Part shown: positions 37,947 through 47,136 of the stretch, in pieces | Layout: each line of letters opens with the position of its first letter | Numbering within the stretch: the stretch's first letter is position 1 | From: Deltaproteobacteria bacterium | GTDB taxonomy: Bacteria > Desulfobacterota > Binatia > Binatales > Binataceae | NCBI GenBank assembly: GCA_003135135.1 | Contig: PLDK01000025.1 | Span: 1-64,000, forward strand | DNA: 64,000 nucleotides | Direction of reading: 5' to 3' | Notes under the pieces: generated by a model | The model's input: only the letters and a program-made list of their open reading frames with translations | Databases searched by the model: none | Told to the model about the DNA's origin: nothing | Position numbers and translations under genes: made by a program

Positions 37947-40352
37947 TCATGGCGCCTGCACGCTGGCTGGTTTTGTGAATGGAAGCTCCCATTTTATCCC
38001 GCCGTACAACGCTCGGCGAGGGCCGTATTGATCGGCGAATACGCCGATACCGGTGCCATTTCGAACCAGGTAAGTGCGATCGGCGAGATTCACGATCGCG
38101 GTGCGAAATTCGAGCACGCCTCGATTGTTGGGCAGTGGTACGCGCTTGGTGATGCCCGCATCGACCTGGATATAGAACGGCAGGTTGCCGGTATTCGCGA
38201 ATCCGCTTCTGAGTCCGCTTCCGTAAATCCCGTCGATGCTGAACGCGAATCCGCGCCAATTGTAAACGGCGCCGGCGGAATTGGTGAACGTCTGGTCGTG
38301 ATCCAGAAAGATATAATGACTGCTGATGTACTTCAGTTCGTCGGGTGCGAAGTTGAATTGCCCCGATTCCACCTGCGTGCCCTGCGCGACGCTATAGGCG
38401 AAGTTATTGTAGGCGTAAAAATTTTCGTGAGTGTACGAACCCGTGAACTCGACTCCCCAAACGCGCCCCTTTGCGTAGTTGAATGTTTCGAAGATCAGCG
38501 CCGGCCCGAACTGTCCCTCGTCGATAAGGTCGGCGGCCTTCTTGTAATAGGAATCGATGCCGACGTTCAGTCCGGGAATGATCTCTTGCGTAGCTCCCAC
38601 ATCAAACAAATGGTCGCGCTCCACGGTCGGAGTGCCGTTGCCCTTCGAAGCAGGCGCCCCTGTAGTGCCTTCGAGCTGCTTGATATCGCTGACCGACACC
38701 AGTTCGGTCTCGGGAGGCGTCATCTGACGGGCATAGCCGGCGTGCAGCGTCGTGCCCTTGAACGGAGTGTACACCAGCGCAACGCGGGGACTGGCCTGGT
38801 CCGCTCGCACCAAGCCGTCGTACAGGTCGAAGCGCACTCCATAATTGAACGTCAGTTGTTTTGTCAGCTTCCATTCGTCCTGGATGTAGCCGCTGTAAAT
38901 CCAGGTCTGCAGCGCGAGATCGCCGACGATCGAAAAGGGAATAGGTGACGATTGCACGCCACCAACTGCCGGGAATACCGATTCGTGATTGTCGATCTCG
39001 GCGCGCTCGGCGTCGAAATACCCGCCGAGCCGAAAAGTGTGATCGGTCACTCCGTGATAAGCCGTGTCGATCTGAAAACCGTTGCCCCAGTCGCTGCGAA
39101 AAACTTTCGCCGCGGCGCCGTTGTAGATCAGGTCGCCGGTGTGGTCCGGATTGAAAGTGACTGTCGAGTAACGGCTGAACGGCGCGATCTGGTAATCGAA
39201 ATCCTCTCCGACGGTGCCCTGCAGCGCCAGCACGTTGAAGTAGTTTTGCTCGGACTGGTTGTCGCGGACCTTCGCCGACGGATAGACCGGCACGTCTTCC
39301 AGCTTGAACAACTGCGGCTGATCGGGGTTCGCGGGAATCTGAAAGTGGTTGACCGCGGTCCCCGAGATCAAGCTCAGCCGCATCGTGGAATTTATAAAAT
39401 ACGAGAAGTATCCGAAGCCCGCGCCCTGGTTGCTCGTATCGTGAATCGCCGTGGGCCCGGACGTCGGCGGCTCGACTCCGCGATCGGTGCCGAGATATTG
39501 CCCCATCACGAAGTAGCTGAAGTTGCCCTTCGATCCGCCGTACTCGAAGCTCGGCTGCGTGGTACCGCGCTGCCCGCCGTAGAAATCAACGTCGGCCAGG
39601 TTGTCGAGCAGCCCGTCTTTGGTCTTGATATCGATGATTCCTGCCGTTCGCAGGCCGAACTGCGCCGGCAGCACACCCGTCAGCAGGCTGATCGATTGGG
39701 CAAAGCGCGGACTCAGCACCTGTCCGAAACCGGTGATACCTTCGGGAAGCTGGACGCCGTTGACCCGGTACTGAAGATTGGCGTGGTCTCCGCGCACGTG
39801 GATCTGTCCATACGAATCCTGCGCGACGCCCGGCGCCTGCAGTATCACCTGGTTCAGCGGCGTATTCGCGCCCTGGGGCAATTGCTGGATCGCTTGATCG
39901 CTGAACGTGTATTTGCTGCCGCCCGTGTCCGGCGACAAAGAGTTGCGCGCCTTGTCCAGCCGCGTCGCCGCGACCGCGAGGCTGACCGATTTCTCCGCTT
40001 CCATCGCGAGCACCAATGGCGCGGCGCCCTTCGTCGAGACTGTCACGATCGCTGTCGCCGTCTTGAATCCATTCCTGGTCGCCACGACCGCATAGGTGCC
40101 GCGCCCGACCGCGATAAACGAGAATTCACCCGCGTCGTTGCTCGAAGAACGAGCCACGGCCCGCCCGTTGGAGGCCTGCAGCCGAAGCGCCGCTTGCTTG
40201 ATCGGTCTGCCGAGAGCGTCCTTCACCACGCCCGTGATTCGATATTTCGTAGTCGTCGAAGTCTTCACATTCGCCGCTATCGCGGCCGTGCAAACAGTCA
40301 GTTGAATCAGAATCCCGGCAAGCGAGATCCTCAAAAACAAATTTTTTCGCAT
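37947..40352 (-). CDS. TonB-dependent outer-membrane receptor with N-terminal carboxypeptidase-regulatory-like domain
   Basis: The 801-residue protein has a signal peptide (ISLAGILIQLTVCTAAIAA), a CarboxypepD_reg-like beta-sandwich (about 38-118: ITGVVKDALGRPI, GEFSFIAVGRGTYAVVATRNGF), a plug domain (about 130-260; QLPQGANTPLNQVILQAPGV, VRGDHANLQYRVNGV), and a beta-barrel with a typical receptor architecture. It probably transports a scarce nutrient or metal complex. There is no cobalamin riboswitch or heme motif upstream. exbB, exbD and tonB follow on the same strand and a His/Cys-rich protein lies upstream, so a metal or metallophore is a fair guess; sugar or peptide ligands are not excluded. 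Confidence 0.93.
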   Translation of the reverse strand: MRKNLFLRISLAGILIQLTVCTAAIAANVKTSTTTKYRITGVVKDALGRPIKQAALRLQASNGRAVARSSSNDAGEFSFIAVGRGTYAVVATRNGFKTATAIVTVSTKGAAPLVLAMEAEKSVSLAVAATRLDKARNSLSPDTGGSKYTFSDQAIQQLPQGANTPLNQVILQAPGVAQDSYGQIHVRGDHANLQYRVNGVQLPEGITGFGQVLSPRFAQSISLLTGVLPAQFGLRTAGIIDIKTKDGLLDNLADVDFYGGQRGTTQPSFEYGGSKGNFSYFVMGQYLGTDRGVEPPTSGPTAIHDTSNQGAGFGYFSYFINSTMRLSLISGTAVNHFQIPANPDQPQLFKLEDVPVYPSAKVRDNQSEQNYFNVLALQGTVGEDFDYQIAPFSRYSTVTFNPDHTGDLIYNGAAAKVFRSDWGNGFQIDTAYHGVTDHTFRLGGYFDAERAEIDNHESVFPAVGGVQSSPIPFSIVGDLALQTWIYSGYIQDEWKLTKQLTFNYGVRFDLYDGLVRADQASPRVALVYTPFKGTTLHAGYARQMTPPETELVSVSDIKQLEGTTGAPASKGNGTPTVERDHLFDVGATQEIIPGLNVGIDSYYKKAADLIDEGQFGPALIFETFNYAKGRVWGVEFTGSYTHENFYAYNNFAYSVAQGTQVESGQFNFAPDELKYISSHYIFLDHDQTFTNSAGAVYNWRGFAFSIDGIYGSGLRSGFANTGNLPFYIQVDAGITKRVPLPNNRGVLEFRTAIVNLADRTYLVRNGTGIGVFADQYGPRRALYGGIKWELPFTKPASVQAP

Positions 40353-40383
40353 CGCAAGCTCCCGTACCGTTCAAGGTTTCCCC

Positions 40384-40400
40384 CGCGCCTTCGGGGCGCG
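40384..40400 (-). other. GC-rich tetraloop hairpin upstream of the receptor gene
   Basis: CGCGCC and GGCGCG form a short stem around a TTCGG loop, between the DUF2946-like gene and the receptor. It could partly terminate or set the ratio of the two messages. No T-run follows. Confidence 0.4.
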
Positions 40401-40461
40401 AGTGGCGCCGCGCGAACCGATCGCGCGCGCCAGAACAATTCGGATGTGTCGAAAAGGGGGC

Positions 40462-40797
40462 TTAGAGCGATACGGGCGGCGCGCGCACGCGCGCGGCCGA
40501 GAGGACCGGCGACTCGGATCGGATCGGCGCGGCGATGAATATCGTCCCGGCTATCGCCGGTCCGCGCGCGACGCTAGGCGCCGCTGCGACCGAGCCCGGC
40601 GAATGCAACGCGAGCTGACAAATGGGGCAGAACCCCGGGTCGGCGCTGAACTCGGCGACCGCAACCCCGTTGCGCGAAGCCGCGCCCTCATGAAAATGAG
40701 CCGCGCCAATCGCCTGCGACACGAGTATCAGCGCCGCGCCGAAGATCGCGATCGCGCGCGCCCCCACTCTGCCGGATTTGTGAAACCTTGATAGCAT
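40462..40797 (-). CDS. DUF2946-like metal-associated protein
   Basis: The 111-residue product has an N-terminal membrane or signal helix (about 13-32) followed by AAHFHEG and GFCPICQLALHSPG, a His-x-His plus Cys-x-x-Cys arrangement that recalls DUF2946 proteins. Such proteins are often encoded just upstream of TonB-dependent copper or other metal receptors. The rest is Ala/Pro-rich. It is oriented with the receptor and lies 109 bases upstream of it. Metal binding is inferred, not shown. Confidence 0.6.
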   Translation of the reverse strand: MLSRFHKSGRVGARAIAIFGAALILVSQAIGAAHFHEGAASRNGVAVAEFSADPGFCPICQLALHSPGSVAAAPSVARGPAIAGTIFIAAPIRSESPVLSAARVRAPPVSL

Positions 40798-40904
40798 CAG
40801 ATTTTGCCCGGCACGGATGACCGCCGCCGGACTCTATTTCGGATCAAGCGTGCCGTCTGACAACCTGATATGTCAAGCGCCCCCCGCTAATCTCGTGGTT
40901 CCCC

Positions 40905-40932
40905 TTGATACTCAGTTCCGTCACATTATCAT
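40905..40932 (+). promoter_or_regulatory. Candidate promoter for the MBL hydrolase gene
   Basis: TTGATA (40905-40910) and TATCAT (40927-40932) are separated by 16 bases and lie 110 bases before the hydrolase ATG in an AT-richer spot. Both boxes fit sigma-70 consensus at four of six or better. Confidence 0.45.
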
Positions 40933-41041
40933 TCGGCGCCAAGAGCGAATCGTTGGCGAAGAAAATGCCTCGCCTGGACATTCCATGTTTGGCGAATCTC
41001 CAGAAATCCGGCTAAGTTAACCGCGAGACGGGAGGATCGGT

Positions 41042-41893
41042 ATGAACCAGTTCAAAATCGGTGACGTCAAGATAACCCGGATCATCGAAAGCGAGGCGCC
41101 ATGGCCGGGCACCTTCATCTTGCCCAACGCCACCGGCGAGAATGTCCTGAAAGAAGCCGACTGGCTCTATCCCACCTTCTCCGACGAAAAGGGCAAGCTC
41201 CGAATGAGCATCCACGCGCTGGTGGTCGAATCGCAGGGCAAGCGGATCATCGTCGATACCTGCATCGGCAACGAGAAGGTTCGTTCGAACCCGGCGTGGA
41301 GCAATCTGAAGCTGCCGTTTCTGAGCGACCTGGGAAAAGCGGGTCACACGCGCGACCAGATCGACCGCGTCATCTGCACGCATCTGCACGTGGACCATGT
41401 CGGGTGGAACACGATGCTCAAGGACGGCAAGTGGGTGCCGACGTTCCCCAACGCCCGCTACCTGATAGGCGGCACCGAGTGGGATTACTGGTCGACGTTC
41501 GACCTCAAGGACATGCGCGATCCGGTCGAGGATTCGGTGCGTCCGATTGTTGACATTGGGATGGCCGATCTGATCGACTCGAACTTTCGCGTCACCGACG
41601 AAGTATGGCTCGAGCCGACGCCCGGCCACACTCCCGGACATCACAGCGTGCGGATTTCGTCGCAAGGGGAGGAAGCCGTGATCACCGGCGACCTGATGCA
41701 TCATCCGATTCAATGCCGATATCCCGAATGGGACGACGGATTCGATTCCGACGGCGCGATGGCGAAGAAGACCCGGCGCGCATTCTGCGAGAAGTACGCC
41801 GACACCAACGTCGTCGTTTTCGGGACGCATTTTGCCACGCCATCGGCTGGAAAAATCGTGAAGAAGGGCGACTCGTTCAGATTCACGGCCTAA
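41042..41893 (+). CDS. MBL-fold metallo-hydrolase
   Basis: The 283-residue product has the metallo-beta-lactamase fold signature HLHVDHVGW (about 118-126), a further His in PTPGHTPGHHS, an Asp in ITGDLMHHP, and a C-terminal His in VFGTHFA. It has no signal peptide, so it is cytoplasmic. The pattern fits quorum-quenching-lactonase-like and related MBL hydrolases; the substrate is unknown. The OPT transporter starts seven bases after its stop, so the two are likely co-transcribed. Confidence 0.9.
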   Translation: MNQFKIGDVKITRIIESEAPWPGTFILPNATGENVLKEADWLYPTFSDEKGKLRMSIHALVVESQGKRIIVDTCIGNEKVRSNPAWSNLKLPFLSDLGKAGHTRDQIDRVICTHLHVDHVGWNTMLKDGKWVPTFPNARYLIGGTEWDYWSTFDLKDMRDPVEDSVRPIVDIGMADLIDSNFRVTDEVWLEPTPGHTPGHHSVRISSQGEEAVITGDLMHHPIQCRYPEWDDGFDSDGAMAKKTRRAFCEKYADTNVVVFGTHFATPSAGKIVKKGDSFRFTA

Positions 41894-41900
41894 GCCAGGC

Positions 41901-43709
41901 GTGCAGGGCGACGATTCAATTCCAAATCCAGAGCCGTCCCGCGTGACCGCGGCGCCGCGCGAGCTGACGGGTCGCGGTATCGCGCTCGGCATCGCGCTGG
42001 CGCTGATCCTCGGTGCGGCAAACGCCTATCTCGGCCTGTACGCGGGCTTGACCGTATCCGCGAGCATCCCGGCCGCCGTCATCTCGATGGCAATTCTGCG
42101 GATTCTCGGCGGCTCGACGATCCTCGAGAACAACGTGGTGCAAACGATCGCATCGGCGGGCGAGGCGGTCGCCGCCGGCGCGATCTTCACGTTTCCGGCG
42201 CTGGTCATTCTGGGCGGCGTCAGGACACTGCCGTACGTCGAGGTGACGGCACTGTGCGTCGTTGGCGCGACGATGGGCGCACTGATGGTTGTCTTCCTGC
42301 GCCGCGCGTACATCGTCGAGGAGCGGCTGCCGTTTCCCGAAGGCGTCGCGTGCGCGCAGGTGCTTCGCGCCGGTGATGCACAGGCAAATGTTCGCCCGCT
42401 CGTAATCGGGAGTCTCATCTCGGCGGCTCTTAAAGCGCTTCAGGACATCGCCGGAATTATTCCCGGCGCGGTCTCGGGCGCGCGATGGGCCGGCAGCGCG
42501 GCGGTGGCCGGGTCGCTCGATATTTCGGCGGCGCTGCTCGGCGTCGGCTACATAATAGGAATCAGGATCGCAGCGCTGGTATTCGCCGGCGGAGCATTCG
42601 CGTGGCTGGTCGCGATTCCCCTGCTCACGGCGTTTCATCCCGGATACCCAACGGGCGACGCCGCCACGACCGCGTCGCAACTGTGGAGCAGCCAGGTGCG
42701 CTATCTCGGGGTCGGCGCGATGCTCACCGGCGGAGTCGTGACGCTATGGCGATTGCGCACCCGCATCGCATCGGCGATCGCAGACAGCATTCGCATCGTG
42801 CGCTCGACGCAGCCAGCCGTCGCGACGGCCCGCGAGGATACCGATCTTTCGGCGCGCGCAGTGCTGACCTCGGTGGCGCTTTGCGTTCCGGTAATCTTCG
42901 CCATCTGCCTGTGGCTGAGTGGGCAAGTCGCGCTCAGCGTGGCGCTGGCAGTTATCCTGACGATGATCTGTTTTTTCGCGACGGCGATCGCCGGCTATCT
43001 GACCGGAATAGTCGGCGCGTCGAACAATCCGGTCTCGGGCGTCACGGTGATTGTATTGCTCGCCGTGGCGCTGTTTCTCAAATTGGCCGGCGTGTCACAA
43101 AGCGTCGGACCGCAACTGGCGATTCTTGCGGGCGCGATCGTGTGCACGGCGGCTGCGATGGCGGGTGATTCCATGCACGACCTCGCGACCGGTTATCACG
43201 TCGGCGCGACGCCGCGCTCGCTCGAAATTGGCGTGCTGGTCGGCGCGATCGCCGCGTCATTCCTGATGGCGCCGATTCTGAACCTGCTGATCGCCGGCTA
43301 CGGAATAGCGGGCACTACGACCGCGCGAGCCGGCGCGCTTGCCGCTCCGCAAGCGTTTCTGATGGCGAAAGTGACGCAGGGAGTTTTTCACGGCGGATTG
43401 CCGCTGGGAACGATAGCAGCGGGCGCCGCACTCGCGGCGATGCTCGGATTGGGCGATCGCTACCTGGAACGGCGAGGATCGAAGTGGCGCACGCCGATCA
43501 TGCCCGCCGCGATCGGTCTTTATCTTCCGCTGGGACTCAGCGTAACGATTTTTATCGGCGCACTCGCACACTCGCTTTTTGGATCCGAAGATGCGGCCGA
43601 GAACGGGCCCGGCATTCTGCTCGCGGCCGGTCTCGTGGCGGGCGAGGCGCTGATGGGCGTTGCGAGCGGCGCGATGGTCACGGCGGGAGTCAGGCTGCCG
43701 ATTTTCTGA
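41901..43709 (+). CDS. OPT-family oligopeptide/metal-chelate transporter
   Basis: The 602-residue protein has about 14-16 membrane helices and the OPT family layout: LGAANAYLGLYAGLTVSASI, LENNVVQTIASAGEAVAAG, LPFPEGVACAQVL, then GVSQSVGPQL and AMAGDSMHDLATGYHVGATPR. OPT proteins import small peptides or metal-nicotianamine-like complexes using protons. The start is GTG at 41901. The MBL hydrolase upstream could act on the imported compound; this is inference. Confidence 0.93.
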   Translation: MQGDDSIPNPEPSRVTAAPRELTGRGIALGIALALILGAANAYLGLYAGLTVSASIPAAVISMAILRILGGSTILENNVVQTIASAGEAVAAGAIFTFPALVILGGVRTLPYVEVTALCVVGATMGALMVVFLRRAYIVEERLPFPEGVACAQVLRAGDAQANVRPLVIGSLISAALKALQDIAGIIPGAVSGARWAGSAAVAGSLDISAALLGVGYIIGIRIAALVFAGGAFAWLVAIPLLTAFHPGYPTGDAATTASQLWSSQVRYLGVGAMLTGGVVTLWRLRTRIASAIADSIRIVRSTQPAVATAREDTDLSARAVLTSVALCVPVIFAICLWLSGQVALSVALAVILTMICFFATAIAGYLTGIVGASNNPVSGVTVIVLLAVALFLKLAGVSQSVGPQLAILAGAIVCTAAAMAGDSMHDLATGYHVGATPRSLEIGVLVGAIAASFLMAPILNLLIAGYGIAGTTTARAGALAAPQAFLMAKVTQGVFHGGLPLGTIAAGAALAAMLGLGDRYLERRGSKWRTPIMPAAIGLYLPLGLSVTIFIGALAHSLFGSEDAAENGPGILLAAGLVAGEALMGVASGAMVTAGVRLPIF

Positions 43710-43788
43710 TCTGACAGGAGACCTGCATGCGACAGGTCGTCGGTTCTTTACGAAAGATTACAAAGGGTAAATCACTTTATTAAATGTT

Positions 43789-43846
43789 AAACCCGCCGTG
43801 GGTTTCACACTTCCCTTGGCAGGGGTGACCCCTGCACCCAATGTTA
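43789..43846. repeat. Dispersed palindromic repeat, copy D (short)
   Basis: AAACCC-GCCGT-GGGTTT (43789-43805) and the CAGGGGTGACCCCTG palindrome (43820-43834) with CACCCAATGTTA occur in the same order as in copy C. It lies in the gap between the OPT gene and sixA, whose 3' ends face each other, and could end both transcripts. Confidence 0.75.
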
Positions 43847-43928
43847 GGACGAGGATGCGGGACTTCGTCCCTGTTAGAACTTGTCAGGTGGGAGAGGCGG
43901 ACAGCTGCAACGCGACCGGTAGGGGACG

Positions 43929-44429
43929 CTATTTGCGCATCTGGCGCAATTGCCGATGGGTCAGCATCCAGCGCAGCTCGCCGCCGCCGCGTTCGAAGCG
44001 CGGGGGCAGGTCAATCGCGATACATCCCCCGGTCTTCAACCTCAGATGAGTGACGTCGGCTGCGCCGGCCAGCAGAATCGACGCGATGGCGCTCAGCTGC
44101 GGCTCGTGTCCGACGATCATCACCTCGCCATGCTTTGCAAATGCGCGCAGGGCGGTCACCGCGTCGGCGGCTGCCACACCGGTGGCGAGTGCGGGCAGCA
44201 CCTGCGGCGGCGGAGTATTTTCGTAGGCGGCCGAGACGATCTCGGCGGTTTCCGCGGCGCGCGCGAGCGGACTGGTCAGAATCGCATCAAACTTCAGACC
44301 CATCGCGCGCAGACCCGCGGCGGCTCCGCGCATTTTTTCCTTGGAACGTTCCGTGAGCTTGCGCGCGCCGTCGTCGCCGCTCGATGCGGCCTCTTCGGCG
44401 GTCGCGTGACGCAGAATATAGAGCATCAT
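43929..44429 (-). CDS. sixA: Phosphohistidine phosphatase SixA
   Basis: The 166-residue product is a histidine-phosphatase superfamily member with LYILRHATAEE (catalytic His 8), LTSPLARAAETAEIV and the second His in IVGHEPQ. SixA removes phosphate from phosphohistidine on signalling or PTS-type proteins. It is the last gene of a minus-strand run with a CHAD protein, two thymidylate-kinase-like proteins and a Ppx-type HD domain, and starts five bases after the CHAD stop. SixA next to CHAD is a recurrent arrangement. Confidence 0.93.
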   Translation of the reverse strand: MMLYILRHATAEEAASSGDDGARKLTERSKEKMRGAAAGLRAMGLKFDAILTSPLARAAETAEIVSAAYENTPPPQVLPALATGVAAADAVTALRAFAKHGEVMIVGHEPQLSAIASILLAGAADVTHLRLKTGGCIAIDLPPRFERGGGELRWMLTHRQLRQMRK

Positions 44430-44434
44430 TAGAT

Positions 44435-45532
44435 TTATTCCGTGGGGATTGCTTCCGTGGCGAATTGCGAGTTCATCGAATTGTGATTGGACTGCGGTGC
44501 GTCTTCCAGCTCACGGCGCGCGATTTGCGACCGATTCGGCAGATCAGATCCGCTTGCATCCGCAGCCGGAGCGGGCGCGCTCACCGGCATCAGCGCCAAT
44601 CTACCGGCGCGTCGAATTTCCTCGAGCGTATCGCGAATCGCGTCGGAGCGCTCGAACCGACGCCACGCTCTGATGCATCGCCGGCGCAGTTTACCTTCGC
44701 GGCTATCCAACGACTGAATCAACGCGCCGGCCGCGAGCATGGTCCTGGGCGGCGCGGCGGATGTCTCGGCATACGACAACAGCCAGGCGGATGCCACCGT
44801 GACGTCGTGATAAAGCCCGAGCAGTTCCTGGAGCGCCTCGAGCCGCGCCAGGGTCTTCTTATGGCGCTTGCCGCCCATCGGCGCGACCATCTCTAGCTCG
44901 TAGCGCAGCCGCTTGATCCGAACGCGGAGCTTGTGGAAAACCAGCACCGGGGCGTCACGGCCAAGTTTTTTGCCAAGACGTGCCGCACCGTGCGTAGCCG
45001 GCCTGATCAATTGGGCGGCGACGCCGCCGAGCATCCGGCCCGCGCCGATTTTCTTGATCGCCGGCCGCGACAATTTCGCGATCAAGTTCCGATAGCGCTT
45101 CGATGCGAGCAGCTCATAGAGCCTGGCGTGCTCGGACTTGCGCCGTTGGTCGAGCGCCGCGACCATCGGAGCGGCCGCGGCTCTCAGATCGGGATCGATT
45201 TTGGCGGCGCGAGCGCCGATCACCGCCGCCGTCACGTCACATTCGCGGACGGCGCCGGCCTGAGCGCCGATCCACGGAATGTCGCGCCGGTAGAGCTTGA
45301 GCTGCGCGGCGTAGATGACGTTGGAGAACAATTCGATCGACGCGCGCAGGCGCCGCGCCGAGACGCGAAGTTGATGCAGCGGCTCCTCATCGCCGGACTC
45401 GGCCGCGTTCTGATGCCATAACAGCGATTCAGCGCCGAACGCGATCGCTTTGCGCGCGGCGTCGGCGACGGTTTCGCCGGGGGAGAGCGTCAGCCTGCGC
45501 GGCGGCGCATCGGAGCGCGAGGCTTCCACCAC
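44435..45532 (-). CDS. CHAD-domain (polyphosphate-binding) protein
   Basis: About 365 residues, alpha-helical, rich in His and Arg/Lys. The CHAD signature is clear: EPLHQLRVSARRLRASIELF, LVFHKLRVRIKRLRYELEM, and TLARLEALQELLGLYHDVTV. The conserved basic residues line a pocket that binds inorganic polyphosphate. I set the start at GTG 45532, four bases after the upstream stop; the longer frame is the neighbour read out of frame. A Gly/Ser/Pro-rich tail follows. CHAD proteins target polyphosphate granules; here it could bring the adjacent kinase-like proteins to polyphosphate. Confidence 0.9.
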   Translation of the reverse strand: MVEASRSDAPPRRLTLSPGETVADAARKAIAFGAESLLWHQNAAESGDEEPLHQLRVSARRLRASIELFSNVIYAAQLKLYRRDIPWIGAQAGAVRECDVTAAVIGARAAKIDPDLRAAAAPMVAALDQRRKSEHARLYELLASKRYRNLIAKLSRPAIKKIGAGRMLGGVAAQLIRPATHGAARLGKKLGRDAPVLVFHKLRVRIKRLRYELEMVAPMGGKRHKKTLARLEALQELLGLYHDVTVASAWLLSYAETSAAPPRTMLAAGALIQSLDSREGKLRRRCIRAWRRFERSDAIRDTLEEIRRAGRLALMPVSAPAPAADASGSDLPNRSQIARRELEDAPQSNHNSMNSQFATEAIPTE

Positions 45533-45536
45533 GGTG

Positions 45537-46295
45537 CTATTCCTTGCGCGTCGATGCGCGGCTGTCAGCCAAATCGCGACGCGACTTGTCGTTGGCGCCC
45601 GACAAATATTCAGCGATGTGTTTTCTAAGCTCGCCCTGCAGCTCCTCGATCGGAAGACGCGCATCGACCGAGATGAAACCGAACTCACCGGACAAGCGCC
45701 GGTACTCGTCTATCAGGCGGCCCTGGTAGCGCTCGAACGAATCGAACAAGTCGATGCCGAGCGCGAGATGCATCCCGGATTCCCAGTAGTCCATCCCCTT
45801 GCCCATGATCACGCGGGGGATGAGAGATTCGACGTCGATGTCGAGGTAGAGGACCAGGTCGGGCACCAGCGCCATCCCGAACACCTCGCGCGTCCATTTT
45901 GGATCGGCGCCCATCACGGAGTTGCGGGCGAACGCGGTGTACATGTAGCGATCGGCGATCACGATAAAGCCCGCCTGCAACGCCGGCAGGATTTCGTGCT
46001 CGAGACGATCGGCAAAATCCGCGGCGTAGAGCAGCGAGAAGGTCGTGACCGTCAGCCGATGGCCGGCCTTGGCCTCGTTGATGGTCTCGGAGAGCAGCGG
46101 AGAGCGCGTCCATCCGGTGTTGCTGACGGCGTAGCCTTCGAGTTCGAGCCACGGCCGGAGCAGTTCAATCTGCGCGGAGCGGCCGACGCCGTCGGTTCCT
46201 TCGATCGCGATCAAGTGGCCGGGCAGCCGCTTTTTCGCGAGGTACGGCAGGCCGTGGCCGTACCAACTCTTAGCGCGACTGGGATGTGACGCCAT
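45537..46295 (-). CDS. Thymidylate-kinase-like P-loop protein with altered Walker A (second copy)
   Basis: The 252-residue product is a dTMP-kinase-like NTPase, but its P-loop reads EGTDGVGRSAQ: the invariant Lys is Arg (residue 39) and the following Thr is Ala. The DRYMYTAFARNSVMG (thymidylate-kinase DRYxxS/T) and LVLYLDIDVE strands are kept. I set the start at ATG 46295, which overlaps the upstream gene by 26 bases. The change would be expected to weaken ATP phosphoryl transfer, unless Arg is used instead. Sequence similarity to the upstream protein across the P-loop, DRY and substrate regions shows they are paralogues. Confidence 0.85.
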   Translation of the reverse strand: MASHPSRAKSWYGHGLPYLAKKRLPGHLIAIEGTDGVGRSAQIELLRPWLELEGYAVSNTGWTRSPLLSETINEAKAGHRLTVTTFSLLYAADFADRLEHEILPALQAGFIVIADRYMYTAFARNSVMGADPKWTREVFGMALVPDLVLYLDIDVESLIPRVIMGKGMDYWESGMHLALGIDLFDSFERYQGRLIDEYRRLSGEFGFISVDARLPIEELQGELRKHIAEYLSGANDKSRRDLADSRASTRKE

Positions 46296-47136
46296 TTTTT
46301 CCGTTCGCTCGATTGCGGTCGTAGTTGCGAAGAATTTCCTGGACCATCGTGCGTATGACTCTCTGTTGATCGGGGATCTCGGCGGTCGCGTCAATCGGAC
46401 GCATCCCGAACTCGAGCGTCAGTTGATCGTAAATTTCGAGCACGCGGCTCTGAAACATGCGGAAGCTCTCGACCGGATCGGTCGAGAGGCCGACATCCAT
46501 CCCGGCCTCGTGGTACTTGAGCTTGGCGCGGCCCGCCAGCAGCCGCTCGAGCGAAACGTCGATCGGCACGCGAAAGTAGAGCGTCAAATCGGGGCGCAGC
46601 GCCGGGCTGTAAACCGCGCGGACCCACTCGGGATGGACGCCGCGCGCCACGTCGCGCGCAAAGGCGGTGTACACGTAGCGATCGGCGAGCACGATCATGC
46701 CGGCCTTCAGCGGGGGAAGGATCTGATAGGTCAGCCGATCGGCGAAATCGACCGCGTGCAGCAGCGAAAAAGTGGTCGGCGTCAGCAGATTTTTTTTCTT
46801 GCCGCGTTGCATCGAACGCCGCACCAGCCGCGACGAATTCCACTCCGTGAAATGCACCGGGTAGCCGCGCGACCGCAGCCATCGCTCGAGCAGCAGCAGT
46901 TGCGTCGATTTGCCCGAGCCGTCGATTCCCTCGACGCAGATCAATCGTCCGCGATACGGATGCGGCGTTTCGAGCAGGGTCTTGGGCGCGGCCCCGGCCG
47001 CAGGCTTACGTCCGGTTGAGGACTGACCAGCGTCGCCGTTGGTGGAAGGTACCGCGGCAAGCAGCTCTGGCGCTGCAGGATCACCTGGCGATCCAGTAGT
47101 CTCGATAACAGGTCGGTCCTTCTCTGGCATGTCCAT
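46270..47136 (-). CDS. Thymidylate-kinase-like P-loop protein (first copy)
   Basis: The 288-residue product has an intact P-loop GIDGSGKSTQ (70-79), DRYVYTAFARDVARG and DLTLYFRVPIDVSLERLLAGR. A Pro/Ala-rich extension of about 60 residues precedes the kinase core, so the true start may lie further in. Genuine thymidylate kinases are near 210 residues and phosphorylate dTMP; the presence of two copies in a CHAD/SixA/HD cluster makes a nucleotide-polyphosphate or other phosphotransfer role possible. The stated start overlaps the HD ORF by 196 bases. Confidence 0.85.
   Translation of the reverse strand: MDMPEKDRPVIETTGSPGDPAAPELLAAVPSTNGDAGQSSTGRKPAAGAAPKTLLETPHPYRGRLICVEGIDGSGKSTQLLLLERWLRSRGYPVHFTEWNSSRLVRRSMQRGKKKNLLTPTTFSLLHAVDFADRLTYQILPPLKAGMIVLADRYVYTAFARDVARGVHPEWVRAVYSPALRPDLTLYFRVPIDVSLERLLAGRAKLKYHEAGMDVGLSTDPVESFRMFQSRVLEIYDQLTLEFGMRPIDATAEIPDQQRVIRTMVQEILRNYDRNRANGKNGVTSQSR

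Noticed and set aside
38952-40538. Long plus-strand open frame across the receptor gene
   Set aside because: It mirrors the TonB-dependent receptor and has no recognisable domain.
40353-41041. Cobalamin or other riboswitch upstream of the TonB-dependent receptor
   Set aside because: No B12-box or other known aptamer pattern is visible, only short GC hairpins.
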